From Lycium barbarum (taxonomy: Eukaryota; Streptophyta; Magnoliopsida; Solanales; Solanaceae): a DNA stretch of 64,000 nt. The position numbers were made by a program, and so were the translations under genes. The stretch is from positions 27,619,637 to 27,683,636 of the forward strand of contig NC_083339.1 of NCBI RefSeq assembly GCF_019175385.1, read 5' to 3'. Below the pieces are notes generated by a model, which worked only from the letters and a program-made list of their open reading frames with translations, had not been told where the DNA came from and searched no databases. This document shows positions 12,665-23,109 of this stretch, one piece after another; the stretch's first letter is position 1; each line of letters opens with the position of its first letter.

Positions 12665-12847
12665 CGCTGAAATTAGAACAAATCATTAGAAGGCGAACTC
12701 TTAACACATGACTCTATCGCACGATCTAAGAGAGAAAGAATGACAACATCCTAAATGTCTGGCAGCCTCCTGTCTATAAGTGTGGTGCACAACACACCCA
12801 TAAATAAGACTCTACTAGACACGATCTATAGCCAGCCCTAGGCGGAG

Positions 12848-12861
12848 CAGCTCTAATACCA
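12848..12861 (-). promoter_or_regulatory. Primer binding site of element II
   Basis: Just inside the 5' LTR the minus strand reads TGGTATTAGAGC. It matches the 3' end complement of initiator Met-tRNA (TGGTATCAGAGC) with one mismatch and lies 4 bp from the LTR edge. Confidence 0.85.
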
Positions 12862-13127
12862 CTTCTGTCATGACTCACGCCGGTGAGCCATAATTAGTGT
12901 ATGACCTCTACTAACTGGACACCCTTATACTCGCATTTGGATCTCACCGAAAACAGGGTGGCCCATATATGACTTATAACTTAACTATACTGACTTTTTC
13001 AAGATCAACACCATGAATTATGCATCAAGAACTCACAACTACCGATGTATATAGCTTCCGAAAAGAACTATAGATATAACTCCGTGACTCGAAGGTCAGA
13101 CATAAATAAGATATTTCTGTAAATATA

Positions 13128-13380
13128 ACTTCGTGACTCGAATGTCAGGTAACCACTCCATGGCTCATAGGCCAGGTAATAACTCCATGGCTCATAGGCC
13201 AGGTACTAACTACATGGCTTATAGGTCAGCTAATAACTCCATGGCTCCTAGGCCAGGTAATAACTCCATGGCTCATAGGCCAGGTAATAACTCTATTACC
13301 CGTAGGTCAGGTATAATAAAATCCATGACCCGTAGGTCAGGTATAGTAAACTCCATGACCCGTAGGTCAGGTATAGTAAA
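13128..13380. repeat. 27-bp minisatellite unique to one LTR of element II
   Basis: Nine head-to-tail units, 27 bp in the first six and 28-31 bp in the last three, share the core CCATGGCTCATAGGCCAGG. Because 27 is a multiple of three, the array creates an artificial repeat-protein reading frame (13133-13474, plus strand) with no other sign of coding. The partner LTR has no such array. Confidence 0.9.
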
Positions 13381-14404
13381 AATATATGTATACCATGCAA
13401 TATATATGCATATGCTGAGAAATACTGATTTTGTAACATGTCTCTTCTGCCTCTCTATAAGCTCAAGGACATAGGGAGGGGATATGACCCCTCAGAAGGA
13501 ATAACGTAACACTCGGAATCTATAAAATAATATGACAAGCTCTACTTGACAAATATCTAGTCACAAGATTCGTTACACTCTTACTATATATGGCATACTA
13601 AGAAAAAAAAAGGAACAACCTTAACATACCTGGAAACTTGCTTCTCGGCTTTCCAACTTACTTCTTGTCTTGAAATCTACTTAGGATAATTTGTAGTCTT
13701 GCAATCTACATATAAAACCATTCATGCTATTGTTAGGCTTATCGTCATATGCTTGTCTTAAGCCTTTTAATTAAATCCTCTTAAAATCTGCCGAATTTCG
13801 GGCAGCACCTCCCCTGTTTATATCCCTAGCCCGAAATCACAAGACCAACAAAACAACAACAATAGCAATACTAATATCAACCACATCATCATCAATACCA
13901 AAATATTCCATAAAACATCCCACACGATGTTTTTCAACATATAACAACAATATACACTTCCTTTCTTCCCAATCAAGGAGCATAATCTCATCAACACGCC
14001 AACAACATTAGATACCATACATATACATGTAAATAAGCCCAACCACACAACCACAACCTGCTCAAAACAGCCCATAAACACAACAACTACAACACAACAC
14101 TTTATGACCTTTCCTCCATAACTATTTTCACTTTTAAGACTTGTTAAACCTTCAAATCAACTCAACATAAAAGATAGGATGAAGAACATACTTATACTTG
14201 AAGAACTTTAGGCACACTAACTTTCTTCAAGACCAGACTCACCACAACATCAAGTAGAAGCAAGAACAATCACCTTTCATGGACTAGTTTGGTGTAATCT
14301 TGTTAGATTCTTGATTTAATGGGCTATAAATGTTTAGGGGATGTGTTAGGAGATTTCTAGAACTCATGGGAGTGTAAAATGCTAAAAAAAATGGGATTGA
14401 TGGG

Positions 14405-14412
14405 TTTTTATA
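14405..14412 (-). promoter_or_regulatory. Candidate TATA box of the element II 5' LTR
   Basis: TATAAAAA on the minus strand, preceded by GGGG. It is a strong plant TATA match, but no start site can be shown from sequence alone. Confidence 0.4.
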
Positions 14413-15944
14413 CCCCTTGAAAGTCAGCTCCACTGACTTTCCCAAGTGGGACCCGCGGAAGCCATTTGGCAGTTTGAGGGGTTATCTTAAAATGGCCATA
14501 ATTCCTTACTCCGATGTCGTTTTGATGAGCGGTTAGTTGCTTGGATACTAGACTCGACGAACTTCAGTTTAGGCTTTTGAAACACCTAAAAACTCCTAAT
14601 ATACCTGGAGATATACCCCTCCAAAATTGACAAAAAACTCTGCCAAATTTTCCCCAAGTTTTCAACAAACTTATTTTCTTCGATTTGCTTGGTCCCGGAA
14701 TCATCCAAAACTATCCATACATGATGTTTATCATTAATCATATTTGATAATGGTCATGTCCTTTGGTTTCAATGTTTTCCTTCCCGGTTACGACTTACGA
14801 GATCATAATTCATCCTTTACTTCATTGTTACGAACATCCCATGGCTTGTACCTTCCAAAACTTTATGGGTCGTCTCCGATACTCTATTAATACGGTGAAG
14901 TACGTGGCATGCTCATGCTCTGAAAGTGTAAGGTGTAACATAGGGGTATAAATCACTAGGAATCCAAGGACTTTCTTATGACGAAAATGAGAGGCGTAAC
15001 AATCAAGAACTTATCTTATATGTTTTGGGAAAACCCTAGGGTCGTTTCTTCTCAAAAGGTCGGCCAAAACGAACAGGGAATGAATATAACAAAGTTAGGC
15101 ATTTATAAAATTCGTGAAAAACCGCTTTAGGCATAAAATGGCCTGGTGCGTTGCCCAGGGAGACGCACACAGTACATCTATTTTGACGGCATCAAAATTT
15201 TGAGTTTCCTGAAAATTTGGCTTGGGGCGCTGCCCAAGGAAACGCCTAGGGCACCACGCACGCCTAATATTTACACTACACTTATGATGTTTATTAAAAT
15301 GGTCATAACTCCTAGCACAATGCTCCGTTGGAGCTGCGTAACCAACCGTTGGAAAGGTATTTCAAAGCCCTAGAACTTTCGTTAAGGATGGTTTCCCAAA
15401 TTCTAAACAGTTTTTCATGAAGCTTTCCTAGAAGTTAGACCTACCGAAATTTAGACGAGTTTGAGAACTCTTACGAACTTCACTATTTGGTTTGACTTCA
15501 AAACAACTGTTTATCACCCGAATTCATCCCGAAGGGATTCATATAGCTAAATTATCATCTTATTACTAGTTTTACACATTTACACCTAACCCAAATATAT
15601 GGGGTGTTACATTATCCGCCCCTTAGGATCATTCGTCCTCGAATGAAAGTTATGGCCTAAGATATTCACTAAAGCTCAAGTCTTAAAAAATTTCGCTAGA
15701 GTTCTTCTGTATTGCAAGCTACCTCAAACTAAACTCAAATAATACTATAACAATAACCATAAGGTCCACATAGGGGCTCCCTACAACTACACCAACCAAG
15801 CTGAAACAAGAAATAAGAAAATCACACCTTTAGTCAACACTTTCTCTAGGATTCGATAACCAGAAGGTTCAATACGTACCTGCAATAGAGAATAAGTGAA
15901 AGTAATACGACCTGAACATGATTAACAGCAACTAGATGGTAACC

Positions 15945-16375
15945 ACACCCCTTTCGAGTTTACTTTGTGAGTCCTAAGATAAGGAATAAGTCTACCTCGA
16001 TGTTTAGCAATCTCACTCTTCCACTCTATAATGGGTTCATCGAGAAATTCAAGCCCAACTATTTTTGATTGACAACTAGGTTTCATAACCTATGGAAAGC
16101 CAGTCTATTCCCATAATCGCATCAAGGTTCACTATTTCTATTTCAAACACATCAAATGTAGTCTCATGATCCTTAACTACAACGACGCAGTCTCTATATA
16201 TTCTAGAAGCGAGAACAAGGACAGTAGCAGGGGTATTCATAAAAAAAAGGGTTCCAACAATTGTTCAGGTTCCCTACCAAAATCAAGGGTAAGTACGAAG
16301 TCACATAAGAAAGATTTCAAACATGGATCGATCAATGAATACACATCAAGAGAACAAATAGTGAGAATACCTGTG
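15945..16375 (-). pseudogene. Protease remnant in internal region B
   Basis: The minus strand reads, with frame changes, SLDVYSLIDPCLKSF (retropepsin active-site region with Gly changed to Cys), then RIYRDCVVVVKDHETTFDVF, then LDAIMGIDWLS (the conserved C-terminal retropepsin motif). After a stop comes EFLDEPIIEWKSEIAKHRGR up to a stop near 15945, which resembles the PR-RT linker of gypsy chromoviruses. This shows descent from a gypsy element whose gag and pol enzymes were lost. The copy at 20340-20765 keeps the intact LIDPG active site. Confidence 0.7.
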
Positions 16376-17375
16376 ACTCAGCCACCTCCTTATGAGACAA
16401 TTCGTGAAGTCGAGCTTCCTTTGTACTAAATGACCCCCGGAAAGATAAAAACTCAACTAACACCCAAATAAGAACAACATAGTCCTCACGGGGATTCTAA
16501 CGACTAGAACACTCAAGTCTCAACATGAAGTAAGGGGGTTTCTACCTTCAGTTCAGTTTCCCAAGAGTTAGATACCCAAAAGGTTCCACACGTATATGCT
16601 TCGACTAGGAAGCGCACAATATATCAATCTAGACAATATACTCCGACAAGGAGGCTAATTCAACAACACATGATTCAAGCCTAACTTACCTTACGCCAAA
16701 ACCGAGAATAACAAATTAAAACATAAATAAACTCCACCATCTTCTTAAATCATCATTCCACAAGCGGTTGTTTTCAAGTTTCAAGCCTAAAATATAATTC
16801 TTCCACTAAACATCAAAATAGCACAGATCTTTTAACCCAATAAGAATATAACCTCAATGTACAATAATTCTTAATTCACTACAAGAGACCCTCAATTTCT
16901 CCATTCATCCTAACCTCCAGTACTTGAAACATATCACATCTTAATTGCTCCTTTCAGCCTAACAAGATTTCGGCTGAGGTTTCCCTGTTACAAGGACTAC
17001 TTTTGTTTCTATACCTGTCTCAATTTATCAACAACCAAACCCGACAACGACAATATATACCAAACAACTACAATGCAATTTCAGTGACTCTGTACCATCT
17101 ATCCAATTATACATCACAACAATGTGCACTCTATAACACCATGTTCACTTGGTTAGCATCTACAAAACGAGTTAAAGTCATCTCCATAAAGCACGAGCAA
17201 TGAACACATCAGAATGATCCTAAAGGAAGTTCAAGCTCTATAGCACACTCTAGAATCAAGAAGAATGAGAAACACCTAAAATGTCATGGTAGTCATACAT
17301 CCATACAGGTGCCCTGTTTGTATGAAGAAGACTCCACTAGACACAGCTCCACAGATACAGACAGATCTAAACCTA

Positions 17376-17389
17376 GGCTCTGATACCAA
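17376..17389 (-). promoter_or_regulatory. PBS of internal region B
   Basis: The minus strand reads TTGGTATCAGAGCC, an exact match to the initiator Met-tRNA primer complement, 2 bp inside LTR-B. It fixes the element orientation and shows that LTR-B serves as 5' LTR of the first unit. Confidence 0.9.
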
Positions 17390-18104
17390 GCTGGTCGCGC
17401 CCCAAAACCCATCCTAGTCGTGACCGCCATCCGATGTCATGAACAACATTGGAAGAAACTTATAGATCAATAATCATCAAGCCCATTTTTAATAATCTTT
17501 CATTAATAGATTAAGAGATGTTATAATTAACTAATTAAAGATCATGGTCATAATTTATGAAATAAAAATCAGCAGAAGCTTTATTCAAAATTTAAATTAA
17601 AACGTGGCAACATGCCTCCATAAAAAATAAGAGACATCCAAGACGCTACCCACAAGTTTATAAATATCTATGGAGCTTCTAAGAAAATAAACTAACTCAG
17701 GACACAACCTAAAACTGCTAAGAAGTAATAGTTGACTCAATGAAAACCCACGAACAAATGTATTTTCTCACCAACAATCTAGAAAGCAACAAGTACTCCT
17801 AATCCGCGAGATCTGTCTATACCTGCTCTTCTTCGTTACCTAACATACCATCAAAAATAACAATGGTATGCCTGAGTACTGGGTACTCAGTGAGTGTGTC
17901 GGAGACAGTAAGTAATATAACAAAATAATACAATAATGATTTGTGAAAACAGTTCCAATAGAATAATTTGAAATCAAAGACAAGATCAAGCGTACAACTC
18001 AAAATCATCAATAGAAAACCATCAAGACAAGTATATATCTTTTCCGATTCAGTATAACATTTATTAACATTTGAGTCCTTTCAATTCGAGACCAATATCA
18101 TCAA

Positions 18105-18252
18105 CAAGCCACTCACGTGTGAAAAAGTTCGTTATTATCAATAAGCCACTCACTGGCAACAAAGATACTAAGTAATCCATTCACAGGCTTCCAAAATACG
18201 AAACAAACCACGCAAGCAACAAATATACGACACAAGCCACTCACAGGAAACA
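18105..18252. repeat. Short minisatellite in LTR-B
   Basis: Diverged tandem copies of a roughly 30-bp unit with AAGCCACTCACAGG, matching 1164-1260 and 22515-22694. Confidence 0.7.
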
Positions 18253-18328
18253 AAAGTAACACACGCCAATATAGGCCTAAATCAGTATAACGAAGGGATG
18301 ACCATTTAAGGTTTCCTAAACTAGCTTA

Positions 18329-18610
18329 GAAATACCACATCGGGGTTGTTACCCTCAAAGGATATCCTTCCTCACGAATAGCCAGGCAAACACCACACCG
18401 GGGGTTATGAACCCTCGATGACTACTCTTCCTCCTGAATGGCAAGGCAAATACAACACCGGAGTTATGAACCTTCGATGACCACTGTTCCTCTCGAATGG
18501 CTAGGCTAATACCACACCGGGGTTATTAACCCTCGATGACCACTCTTCCTCCTGAATGGCTAGGTAACCCCACCAGGATCCATAGTGACTGACCTTCCTC
18601 CCGAGTGGCT
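18329..18610. repeat. 60-bp minisatellite in LTR-B
   Basis: About four and a half tandem units of about 60 bp share ACCACACCGGGGTTATGAACC followed by a TTCCTCCTGAATGGCTAGG tail. LTR-A has only one partial unit at the matching place (about 1265-1315), so the array contracted or expanded after the LTRs separated. Confidence 0.8.
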
Positions 18611-20011
18611 AGGCCAAACACAAATAATATGAATCATGAAAAAATAAGCCGAATCACAATCCTAGCATAAAATCCGAATCACTCAAATCATGGCATGGAA
18701 GCCGAATCCCAAGTCATATTATGATACTCACATTATTCGTTAAGGATTATGTTTATCATACCATTATGGGGGTATATCAAGTCATTTTAGTTTTGGATAT
18801 CGGGTTCACTTCTTTAAACAAGTTTTAAGTTCAACACACCATTTAGAGCATTCACATGAGATAGTCATACTTTTCAATTATCAAGTTTAAACATCCCTTA
18901 TGGGGTAATTCAATTTCGAATAACACAACTTTATATCTCAATTTTTAATCATCCTTTAGAGAGGAAAACAATCATGAATACATCTATATAATATATTACA
19001 CACAAGGTTTAATGTGGGCTTGTCCCTCATGCACACAAACCACAACCAAAGAGTTCATAAAAACCATTCGAAAGAGTATGTTTAAAAAGAGACATACAAA
19101 TCACCTTTATAGTCAAAAAGGATTTTTAAAAAGAGACATACAAAGCACCTTTACAGTCAAAAATGATTTTTTTTAAAGAGACATACTTCAAAAGAAGGTT
19201 TTCAAAAAAGACATACCTCAAATCCCGCTAAAAGCTAGCAAAACGGAATTCCAAAGGTTCAACAATCAATCTTTTAGACGAAGTTCTACGCGCCCATTCT
19301 TCTCTTCTCTTGAGTTTTCAAGAATCTAGGGTTTAGAGAGATGAACTAAGGTTAATTTGATATTAGATTGATGAAGTAATGATGGGAATTGATCAAGAAC
19401 TTATCTTATATGTTTTGGGGAAACCCTAGGCTTGTTTCCTCTCAAAAAGTCGGCCAAAATGAAGTGTGAATGAATATAACTAAGTTAGGCTTTTATAAAA
19501 TTCGCGAAAAATCGCTTCAGGCATAAAATGGAGTGGTGCGTCACCTGGGGCGTCATCCAGGGTGATGTACATAGTACAACTATTTTGACGGCGTCAAATT
19601 TTGAGTTTCTTGAAAATTTGGCTTGGGGCGCCGCCCGGGGAAACGCCTAGGGCGCCGCGCCCGCCTAATATTTACACTGCACAGATGATGTTTAATAAAA
19701 TGGATATAACCCCTAGCACAGAGTTCTGTTGGAGCTGGGCGACTAACCGTTGGAAAGGTATTTCAAAGGCCTAGAACTTTTGTTAAGGATAGCTTCCTAA
19801 ATTACAAATCATTTTTAATAAAACTGGCATCGAAGTCAGATCTACTGAAATTTAGACGAGTTTGAGAACTCTTACGAACTTCGCTATTTGGTTTGACTTC
19901 AAAACAACTGTTTATCACCCGAATTCATCCCGAAGGGATTCATATAGCTAAAATATCATCTTATTAGTAGTTTTACACATTCACACCTAGCCCAAATTTA
20001 CAGGTGTTACA

Positions 20012-21803
20012 TTATCCCCCCTTAGGATCATTCGTCCTCAAATGAAAGTTATGGCCTACGATTTTCAGTAAACCTCAAGTCTTAAAAAATTTCGCTAGAG
20101 TTCCTTTGTATTGCAAGCTCTCTCAAACAAAATTCAAATAGTACTCTAACACTAACCATATGGTCCACACAGGGGCTCCCGACAACTACACTAGCCAAGC
20201 CGAGACATGAAATAAGAAAATCATACCTTTAGTCAACACTTTCGCTAGGATTCGATAACCAGAAGGTTCAACACATACCTGCAATAGAGAATAAGTGAAA
20301 GTAATATGGCCTGAACATAATTCACGGCAACTAGATGGTAACTACACCCTTTTCAAGTTTACTTTGTGAGTCCTAAGATACGGCATAAGTCTACCTCGAT
20401 GTTTAGCAATCTCACTCTTCCACTCTATGATGGGTTCATCCAAAAATTCAAGCCCAACTATTTTTGATTGACAACTAGAGTTTCATAACCCATGGAAAGC
20501 CAGTCTATTCCCATAATAACATCAAGGTTCACTATTTCTAATTCAAACACAATAAAAAATAGTCTCACGATCCTTAACTACAACGACGCAATCTCTATAT
20601 ATTCTAGAAGCAATAACAAGGACACTACTAGGGGTATTTAAAGAAAAAGGGTTCCAACAATTGTTCAGGTCCCCTACAAAAATCAAGGGTAAAGTACGAA
20701 GTCACATTAGAAAGATTTCAAACCTGGATCGATCAATGAATTCACATCAAGAGAACAAATAGTGAGAATACCTGTGCCTCAGCCACCTCCTTATGAGCCA
20801 ATTCATGAAGTCGAGCTTCCGTTGTACTAAATGACCCCCGGAATGATAAAAATACAACTTACACCCAAATAAGAATAACATAGTCCTCACGGGGATTCTA
20901 ACGACTAGAACACTCAAGTCTCAACATGAAGTAAGGGGGTTTCTACCTTCAGCTCAGTTTCCCAAGAGTTAGATACCCAAAAGGTTCCACACGTATATGC
21001 TTCGACTAGGAAGAGCACAATATATCAATCTAGACAATATACTCCGACAAGGAGGCTAATTCAACAACACATGATTCAAGCCTAGCTTACCTTACGCCAA
21101 AACCGAGAATAACAAATTAAAGCCTAAATCAACTCCATAATTTTCTTAAATCATCATTCCACAAGCAGTTGTGTTCGAGGTTCAAGCCTAAAATATAGTT
21201 CTTCCGCTAAACATCAAAATAGCACAGATCTTTTAACCCAATAAGAATATAACCTCAATGTACAATAATTCTTAATACTACAAGAGACCCTCAATTTTTC
21301 CATTCATCCTAACCTTCAGTACTTAAAACATATCACATCTTAATTATTCCTTTCAGCCTAACAAGATTTTGGGCAGAGTTTTCCCTATAACAAGGACTAA
21401 TTTTGTTTCTGTACCTGTATCAATTTATCAACAACCAAACACTACAACGACCATATATACTAAACACCTACATTACAATTTTAGTGACTCTGTACCATCC
21501 ATCCAATTACACATCACAACAATATGCACTCCGTAACATGATGTTCACTTGGTTAGCATCTGCAAAACGACTTAATGTTATCTCCATAAAGCAAGAGTAA
21601 TGAAAACGTCAGAATGATCCTTAAGGAAATTCAAGATCTATAGCACAATCTAGAATCAAGAAGAATAAGAAACACATAAAATGTCCTGGTAGTCATGCAT
21701 CCATATAGGTGGCCAGTTTGCATGAAGAAGACTCTTCTAGACACAGCTCCTGAGACACAGACACATCCTAGGACACATCTAAACCTTGGCTATGTACCAA
21801 GAT
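20012..21803 (-). mobile_element. Internal region C of the three-LTR element
   Basis: 1.79 kb, nearly collinear with 15612-17391. It has a C-rich PPT complement at 20016-20021, the pre-PPT motif at 20031-20044, a protease remnant, a long non-coding leader and a decayed PBS (minus-strand TTGGTACATAGCC at about 21788-21800). The second copy confirms that the short internal structure belongs to a family and is not one accidental deletion. Confidence 0.8.
20340..20765 (-). pseudogene. Protease remnant in internal region C
   Basis: Homologous to the remnant at 15945-16375. The active-site region reads SLDVNSLIDPGLKS, keeping the Asp-Pro-Gly signature lost in the other copy. The EFLDEPIIEWKSEIAKHRGR linker is unchanged, and the stop pattern downstream differs. 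No other retroviral domain follows. Confidence 0.7.
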
Positions 21804-22712
21804 TGTCGCGCCCCAAAACCCACCCTAGACGTGACCGGCATCCGAGGTCATGAATAATATCGGAAGAACCTTATAAATCATTAATCATCAAGCCCATTTT
21901 TAATAATCTTTCATTAATTGATTAAGAGATGTTATAACTAACTAATTAAAGATCATGTCCATAATTTATGAAATAAATATCAGGGGAAGCCTTATTCAAC
22001 ATTTAAATTAAAATGTGGCAACATGCCTCAATAAAACAGAAGAGACATCCAAGACGATACCCACAAGTTTATAACTATCTATGGAGCTTCTAAGAAAATA
22101 AACTAACGCAGGACACAGTTTGAAACTGCTAAGAAGTAATAGTTGACTCAATGAAAACCCACGAACAAATGTATGGGCTCACCAATAATCTGGAAAGCAG
22201 CAAGTACTCCTAATTCGCGAGATCTGTCTGTACCTGCTCTTCTTCGTTACCTAACATACCATCAAAAACAATAATGGTATGCCTGAGTACTGGGTACTCA
22301 GTGAGTGTCTCGGAGAAGGTAAGTAATATAACAAAATAATACAATAATGATTAGTGAAAACAGTTCAAATAGAATAATTTGAAACTAAAGACAAGATCAA
22401 TCGTACAACTCAAAATCATTAATAGAAAACCATCAAGACAAGTATATATCCTTTCCGATTCAGTATACCTTTTATTATCATTTGAGTACTTTCAATTCGA
22501 GACCAATATCATCAACAAGCCACTCACAGGCGAACAAGTTCATTATCATCAATAAGCCACTCACAGGCAACAAAGATATGAAGCAAGCCACTCACAGGCA
22601 ATAAAGATACGAGGCAAGCCACTCACAGGCTTCACAAATATGAAACAAGCCACTCAAGCAACAAAGATACGACACAAGCCACTCACAAGCAACCAAAGTA
22701 ACACACTTCAAT
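21804..22712 (-). repeat. LTR-C, truncated third LTR
   Basis: It starts TGTCGCGCCCC and follows LTR-B closely, including the AAGCCACTCACAGG array at 22515-22694. Homology stops at about 22707-22713, corresponding to about 18265 in LTR-B. Its U3 two-thirds are missing and element III begins at once. Confidence 0.85.
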
Positions 22713-23101
22713 TTTCTAAAAGAGGTTGCCTTGACCTAGTGTTGACCACTGTGAACTCCAAAACATTCAAAACCTATAATTCCAACCAATGAACCAAGTC
22801 ACACCCGGACGCCTCGGGACCCAAACCAAAAGCTCAACCAAGTCATAAATGGCGTTCCAGACCTGGTGGAATCGACAAAATTTTTAAAATAATGAGAATA
22901 CCCCCGATGTTTGCTTTGGTCAACCCTTTTTCCTTCCTTTAACTTAGTCTCTAAACACACCAAAACTAATCAAAACTCGCCTGATTACCTTGGAAACCAC
23001 GCCACCCATTCTTGTAAGTCCTAAAAATTAAAATGAAACTATTGAAAGGACAATTTGGGGAAAAAGTTGAAAAACCTAAAATGAACAAACGGGTCGTTAC
23101 A
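22713..23101 (-). repeat. Left LTR remnant of element III
   Basis: About 390 bp aligning with the right part of the element IV LTR (about 63220-63601), including the ACCTCGAGA/GCCTCGGGA region and the GGGTCGTT end. Only the U3 side remains. Confidence 0.75.
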
Positions 23102-23109
23102 TCAGATAC

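Larger units (their letters stand above)
5639..15001 (-). mobile_element. Element II: gypsy chromovirus nested in LTR-A, TSD ATCAA
   Basis: A 9363-bp LTR retrotransposon on the minus strand. Its ends are TGTCATGACC and GGCGTAACA, flanked by ATCAA at 5634-5638 and 15002-15006; LTR-B at about 19387-19391 shows the empty site. The parts in transcription order are: 5' LTR 12866-15001, PBS 12848-12861, gag, protease, RT, RNase H, integrase, chromodomain-like tail, PPT 7671-7680, and 3' LTR 5639-7670. The domain order with a C-terminal chromodomain places it among Ty3/gypsy chromoviruses, probably the Tekay/Del group. Coding is broken by several stops and frameshifts. The two LTRs are unusually unlike each other. 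Confidence 0.93.
12866..15001 (-). repeat. 5' LTR of element II
   Basis: 2136 bp, TGTCATG...GCGTAACA. It shares its outer ends with 5639-7670 but not most of its interior, and it alone holds the 27-bp array at 13128-13380. A TATA-like sequence on the minus strand (TATAAAAA, plus positions 14405-14412) lies about 590 bp from the U3 edge. Confidence 0.85.
468..15611 (-). repeat. LTR-A of the three-LTR array, interrupted by two insertions
   Basis: Three segments, 468-1934, 5440-5638 and 15007-15611, are collinear with the uninterrupted LTR at 17392-20011. Removing the two insertions and one copy of each TSD leaves about 2.27 kb. The first bases read TTTCGCG instead of TGTCGCG, a change at the terminal dinucleotide. 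Relative to LTR-B it lacks most of a 60-bp-period array but carries a longer AT microsatellite. It ends TGTTACA next to a C-rich PPT complement at about 15612-15622. Confidence 0.85.
15612..17391 (-). mobile_element. Internal region B of the three-LTR element
   Basis: 1.78 kb between LTR-A and LTR-B. In element direction it holds the PBS (17376-17389), an apparently non-coding leader down to about 16380, a protease remnant (about 16375-15945), the pre-PPT motif (15632-15645) and a C-rich PPT complement beside the LTR. No gag, RT, RNase H or integrase motif was seen on either strand. It is nearly collinear with 20012-21803. Confidence 0.8.
17392..20011 (-). repeat. LTR-B, the only complete LTR of the array
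   Basis: 2620 bp, with outer ends TGGTCGCGCCCC and CAGGTGTTACA. It is shared by two element units: its left end adjoins the PBS of unit B and its right end the PPT region of unit C. It serves as the empty-site reference for both insertions in LTR-A. It contains two length-variable arrays, at 18105-18252 and 18329-18610. Confidence 0.88.
468..22712 (-). mobile_element. Three-LTR tandem array of a non-autonomous gypsy-type retrotransposon
   Basis: Three homologous LTRs (468-15611 with insertions removed, 17392-20011, and 21804 to about 22712) alternate with two homologous internal regions (15612-17391 and 20012-21803). LTR ends read TGTCGCGCCCC (left) and GTGTTACA (right) on the plus strand. 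Directly inside each of the second and third LTRs is an initiator Met-tRNA PBS, so the element runs on the minus strand. The internal region is only about 1.8 kb. It holds a retropepsin remnant but no gag, reverse transcriptase, RNase H or integrase that I can see. Such arrays are known to arise by unequal recombination between LTRs of two copies; that origin is inferred. The right LTR is cut off where element III begins. Confidence 0.85.

Noticed and set aside
13133..13474. A 113-residue plus-strand frame with repeated Met/Ala/His/Arg/Pro/Gly blocks
   Set aside because: It is created by the 27-bp minisatellite in an LTR. The period is a multiple of three, there is no other coding sign, and the partner LTR lacks it.
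16860..16990. Possible splice signals in the internal leader of the three-LTR element
   Set aside because: Isolated GTAAGT and GCAGGT words occur, but there is no coding frame on either side to support an intron.
17003..17203. Plus-strand frame of 66 residues with a counterpart at 21403-21600
   Set aside because: Both lie in the internal leader of the three-LTR element on the strand opposite to the element. The similarity is simply that of the two internal copies, and the substitutions do not look codon-constrained.
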